Shown: positions 14,837 through 16,642 of the stretch, piece by piece
Position numbering within the stretch: position 1 is the stretch's first letter
How the letters are laid out: every line of letters starts with the position of its first letter
Assembly: GCA_937901285.1 (NCBI GenBank)
Contig: CALCHI010000401.1
Coordinates: 1-16,642 of the forward strand
DNA: 16,642 nucleotides
Direction of reading: 5' to 3'
From: UBA8437 sp003445035
Lineage (GTDB): Bacteria; Planctomycetota; Planctomycetia; Planctomycetales; Planctomycetaceae
The notes under the pieces: generated by a model
Database searches by the model: none
Told to the model about the DNA's origin: nothing
The model's input: the letters and a program-made list of their open reading frames with translations, nothing else
Position numbers and translations under genes: made by a program

Positions 14837-16138
14837 ATGAGTCCGAGTGAAGCTGCCGTGATCATGTTCGGCACGTTTGGCGTGCTGGTCGTCCTGCGGA
14901 TTCCCGTGTCGTTCGCACTGGCACTTGCCTGCGTTCCCATGATGTTCCTCGATGATCGGCTGACGCCCATTTTGCTGATCAATGAAATGTGGAAGTCGTA
15001 CAACTCGTTCATTCTGCTGGCGGTGCCGTTCTTTCTGTTAGCCGCCAACCTGATGAATGCGGCCGGAATCACCGAGCGACTGGTGAACCTGGCTCGAACG
15101 TCCGTCGGCCATTTGCCGGGCGGACTGGGTCACGTCAACGTGGTGGTGAGCATGCTGTTTGCCGGGATTTCCGGTTCGTCGACAGCGGATGCGGCCGGGA
15201 TTGGCTCGCTGATGATCCCGGCGATGAAGAAGCAGGGATACGATTCCAGTTTTTCGGTGGCCATCACCGCATGTTCTTCGGTGATGGGTGTGATCATCCC
15301 GCCGAGCATCATGATGGTGGTGTGGGGCGGGCTGATGTCGGTTTCCATCGGCGGCCTCTTCATGGCTGGGATCATTCCCGGGATCCTGATTGCGTTGCTG
15401 ATGATGAGCACGGTCCTGGTGTACGCCAAGCGGCGGAATTATCCGGTCTACCAACGAGCGACTCGGAAGGAGTTTTTTCAGGCGCTGGGCAGTGCGAGCC
15501 TGGCGCTGGTGACACCGGCGATCATTGTGGGCGGCATTGTCGGCGGATTGTTTACACCGACCGAAGCGTCGGTGATCGCTGTCGTCTATTCCGCCGTGCT
15601 GGGCGGAGTCATCTACCGGTCCATCGAGCGAAGAGAATTCCCCAAGGTTCTCTACGAGTCGGCGAGGCTTGCGGCGATTTCGCTTTTCTGCATCGGGACG
15701 GCGTCGGCATTTGGCTGGCTTCTGGCCTACCACCGGGTGCCGCAGGCGGTGGTGGATGTCATGGCCGGCTGGGGAACGGGATTCGTGTCCACAGGGTTCC
15801 TGATTGCCATGTCCTTCCTGTTTGTGGGCATGTTCATCGATGCGATTCCCGCCATCATCGTCCTGGGCACCGTACTGCTTCCGCTCGCCGACAAGGTGGG
15901 CATGCACCCGATTCACTTTGCGGTCATCGGAGTGATCTCCCTGGCTTTCGGCCTGGTCACTCCTCCGTACGGGCTGTGCCTGCTCATCTCGTGCTCGCTG
16001 GGCGAAGTCCAGGTGGTGAATGTCCTGAAAGACGTGGGGATCATCCTGGTACCGATGCTGATTCTCCTGATCATCATCATCGTGTTTCCGGAGTTCGTGC
16101 TGTTTCTGCCACGGCTGATCACTCCGAAATTCCTCTGA
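14837..16138 (+). CDS. dctM: TRAP transporter large permease subunit (DctM family)
   Basis: A 433-residue integral membrane protein, the usual length for the family, with about 11-12 hydrophobic helices. It moves the solute across the inner membrane in exchange for the sodium gradient together with DctQ. Diagnostic stretches are GISGSSTADAAGIGSLMIPA (about 111-130), AITACSSVMGVIIPPSIMMV (about 142-161) and, near the C-terminus, FGLVTPPYGLCLLI (about 373-386), the paired re-entrant-loop motifs with P-P. The start follows the dctQ stop by 9 bases; a GGAG at 14818-14821 is rather far from the ATG, so translation is probably coupled. The last gene of the transporter, followed by a hairpin and a gene for a secreted glycosidase-like protein. 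Confidence 0.95.
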   Translation: MSPSEAAVIMFGTFGVLVVLRIPVSFALALACVPMMFLDDRLTPILLINEMWKSYNSFILLAVPFFLLAANLMNAAGITERLVNLARTSVGHLPGGLGHVNVVVSMLFAGISGSSTADAAGIGSLMIPAMKKQGYDSSFSVAITACSSVMGVIIPPSIMMVVWGGLMSVSIGGLFMAGIIPGILIALLMMSTVLVYAKRRNYPVYQRATRKEFFQALGSASLALVTPAIIVGGIVGGLFTPTEASVIAVVYSAVLGGVIYRSIERREFPKVLYESARLAAISLFCIGTASAFGWLLAYHRVPQAVVDVMAGWGTGFVSTGFLIAMSFLFVGMFIDAIPAIIVLGTVLLPLADKVGMHPIHFAVIGVISLAFGLVTPPYGLCLLISCSLGEVQVVNVLKDVGIILVPMLILLIIIIVFPEFVLFLPRLITPKFL

Positions 16139-16159
16139 ATTTCTCCGGTTGTCAGCGAT

Positions 16160-16178
16160 CACCGGCGAGTGTCCGGTG
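16160..16178 (+). terminator. hairpin after dctM, candidate terminator or processing site
   Basis: CACCGG (16160-16165) pairs perfectly with CCGGTG (16173-16178) around CGAGTGT, 21 bases after the dctM stop. There is no T-run. The 193 bp gap that contains it also has CGGACGG twice (16241-16247, 16253-16259), possibly part of a promoter or operator for the next gene. Confidence 0.35.
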
Positions 16179-16331
16179 GCAGGCAGTTGTCCGCCGGCAT
16201 CCCAACCTGCGACGGTGACCGCCGGCCGCGGAATTCTTGTCGGACGGTTGAGCGGACGGCGCGTTTCAACGACTCTACTGTGGTGGCCCGAGCACCGACT
16301 CTCCGTGGCGAAGTTTCCGAAGGACGTGAAC

Positions 16332-16642
16332 ATGTTGAAGCTGCCGAACGGTTTTCGTCGAGTCCTGTCCGCCTTTGCGATCGGCATCTGCCTGGCTCCG
16401 ATGGCCGTCGCTGCCCAGCCGCGCGAGATCGGCAATGGGAAACAACTGTTCATCGATGACGAGATCATCCAGTCGGCCGACGATGTGGAATTCACCTTGA
16501 ACCCGGCACGACGGGCCGAACGAGTGTTGCACCCCACCGATGCCTGGGCTCCCGCGGGCTTGGGATTCGTCAACGTCATTCGGGACGGCGATCAGTTCCG
16601 CATGTGGTACGAGGTGTGGAGCTACGTGGAAGAGATCCCGGG
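16332..16642 (+). CDS. start of a secreted five-bladed-propeller glycosidase-like protein (partial, cut by window end)
   Basis: Only the first 103 codons are in the window. ATG 16332 is preceded by GAAGGA (16319-16324) with a 7-base gap, and a signal peptide runs to about residue 27 (AVA|AQ). The mature start contains the motif G-K-Q-L-F-I-D-D-E-I-I (35-45) and then a first propeller strand set with GLGFVNVIRDGDQFRMWYEV (about 77-96). This arrangement, LFIDD near the N-terminus followed by R-M-W-Y, is typical of a large planctomycete group of secreted proteins related to GH32/GH43/GH130-type five-bladed propellers. The catalytic carboxylates lie partly outside the window, so enzymatic activity cannot be judged. 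Position after the TRAP genes suggests a link to sugar release and uptake, which is inference. Confidence 0.7.
   Translation, partial: MLKLPNGFRRVLSAFAIGICLAPMAVAAQPREIGNGKQLFIDDEIIQSADDVEFTLNPARRAERVLHPTDAWAPAGLGFVNVIRDGDQFRMWYEVWSYVEEIP

Noticed and set aside
14989..16218. 409-codon plus-strand frame inside dctM
   Set aside because: An out-of-frame shadow of dctM with Gly/Arg/His-rich composition and no recognisable motif.
15038..16579. 513-codon open frame on the minus strand opposite dctM and the next gene
   Set aside because: It is antisense to a textbook DctM and crosses into another gene. Its product is rich in His, Gln, Arg and Asp, as expected from the reverse of hydrophobic codons, and shows no domain.

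Overview
This is a high-GC bacterial chromosome segment that reads like a member of the Planctomycetota. The evidence is one PQQ-type beta-propeller with the planctomycete-style start WPQWRGPNRDG right after its signal peptide, a large share of signal-peptide-bearing proteins, a LamG-domain protein, a secreted HExxH peptidase of the planctomycete DUF1570/peptidase MA type, and a secreted furanosidase-like propeller. The phylum call is inference from gene content; lepA (6206-8002, minus) would be the gene to place it with. I see no rRNA, tRNA, CRISPR array, insertion sequence, integrase or plasmid function.

Layout. 1-78 is the tail of an unidentified gene, overlapping by ATGA an M81 (MlrC-like) metallopeptidase (75-1586). 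A convergent gap of about 300 bp follows. Then comes a divergent pair: an unrecognised secreted protein on the minus strand (1882-2886) and a secreted PQQ beta-propeller on the plus strand (3112-4380), sharing a 225 bp promoter region. A secreted GH29-like (alpha-L-fucosidase-like) protein lies at 4519-5739. Facing it is a minus-strand pair, lepA (EF4) followed by a small TPR lipoprotein (8002 down to 5779). A 524 bp region between lepA and the next gene holds several hairpins and perhaps a 43-codon small gene.

From 8527 rightward everything is on the plus strand: a secreted LamG protein with a seven-repeat beta-propeller inserted in it (8527-10221), a membrane-anchored SGNH/GDSL-hydrolase-like protein (10351-11667), a secreted HExxH zinc peptidase (11754-13016), a complete TRAP transporter in the order dctP-dctQ-dctM (13174-16138), and the start of a secreted five-bladed-propeller glycosidase-like protein cut by the window end (16332-16642).

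How the genes may work together. Most proteins are exported and several look carbohydrate-related (GH29-like, LamG, furanosidase-like propeller). A TRAP uptake system for a small carboxylate-type solute sits immediately before the furanosidase-like gene. A picture of extracellular glycan or detritus breakdown coupled to uptake is reasonable, but only the TRAP trio and lepA-TPR have real operon-like spacing. I did not find a defence system, a biosynthetic cluster or anything I could honestly call a new system. The most unusual objects are the nested LamG/propeller protein, the GH29-like protein with an altered active-site motif, and the SGNH protein whose usual G-x-N-D block reads G-S-D.
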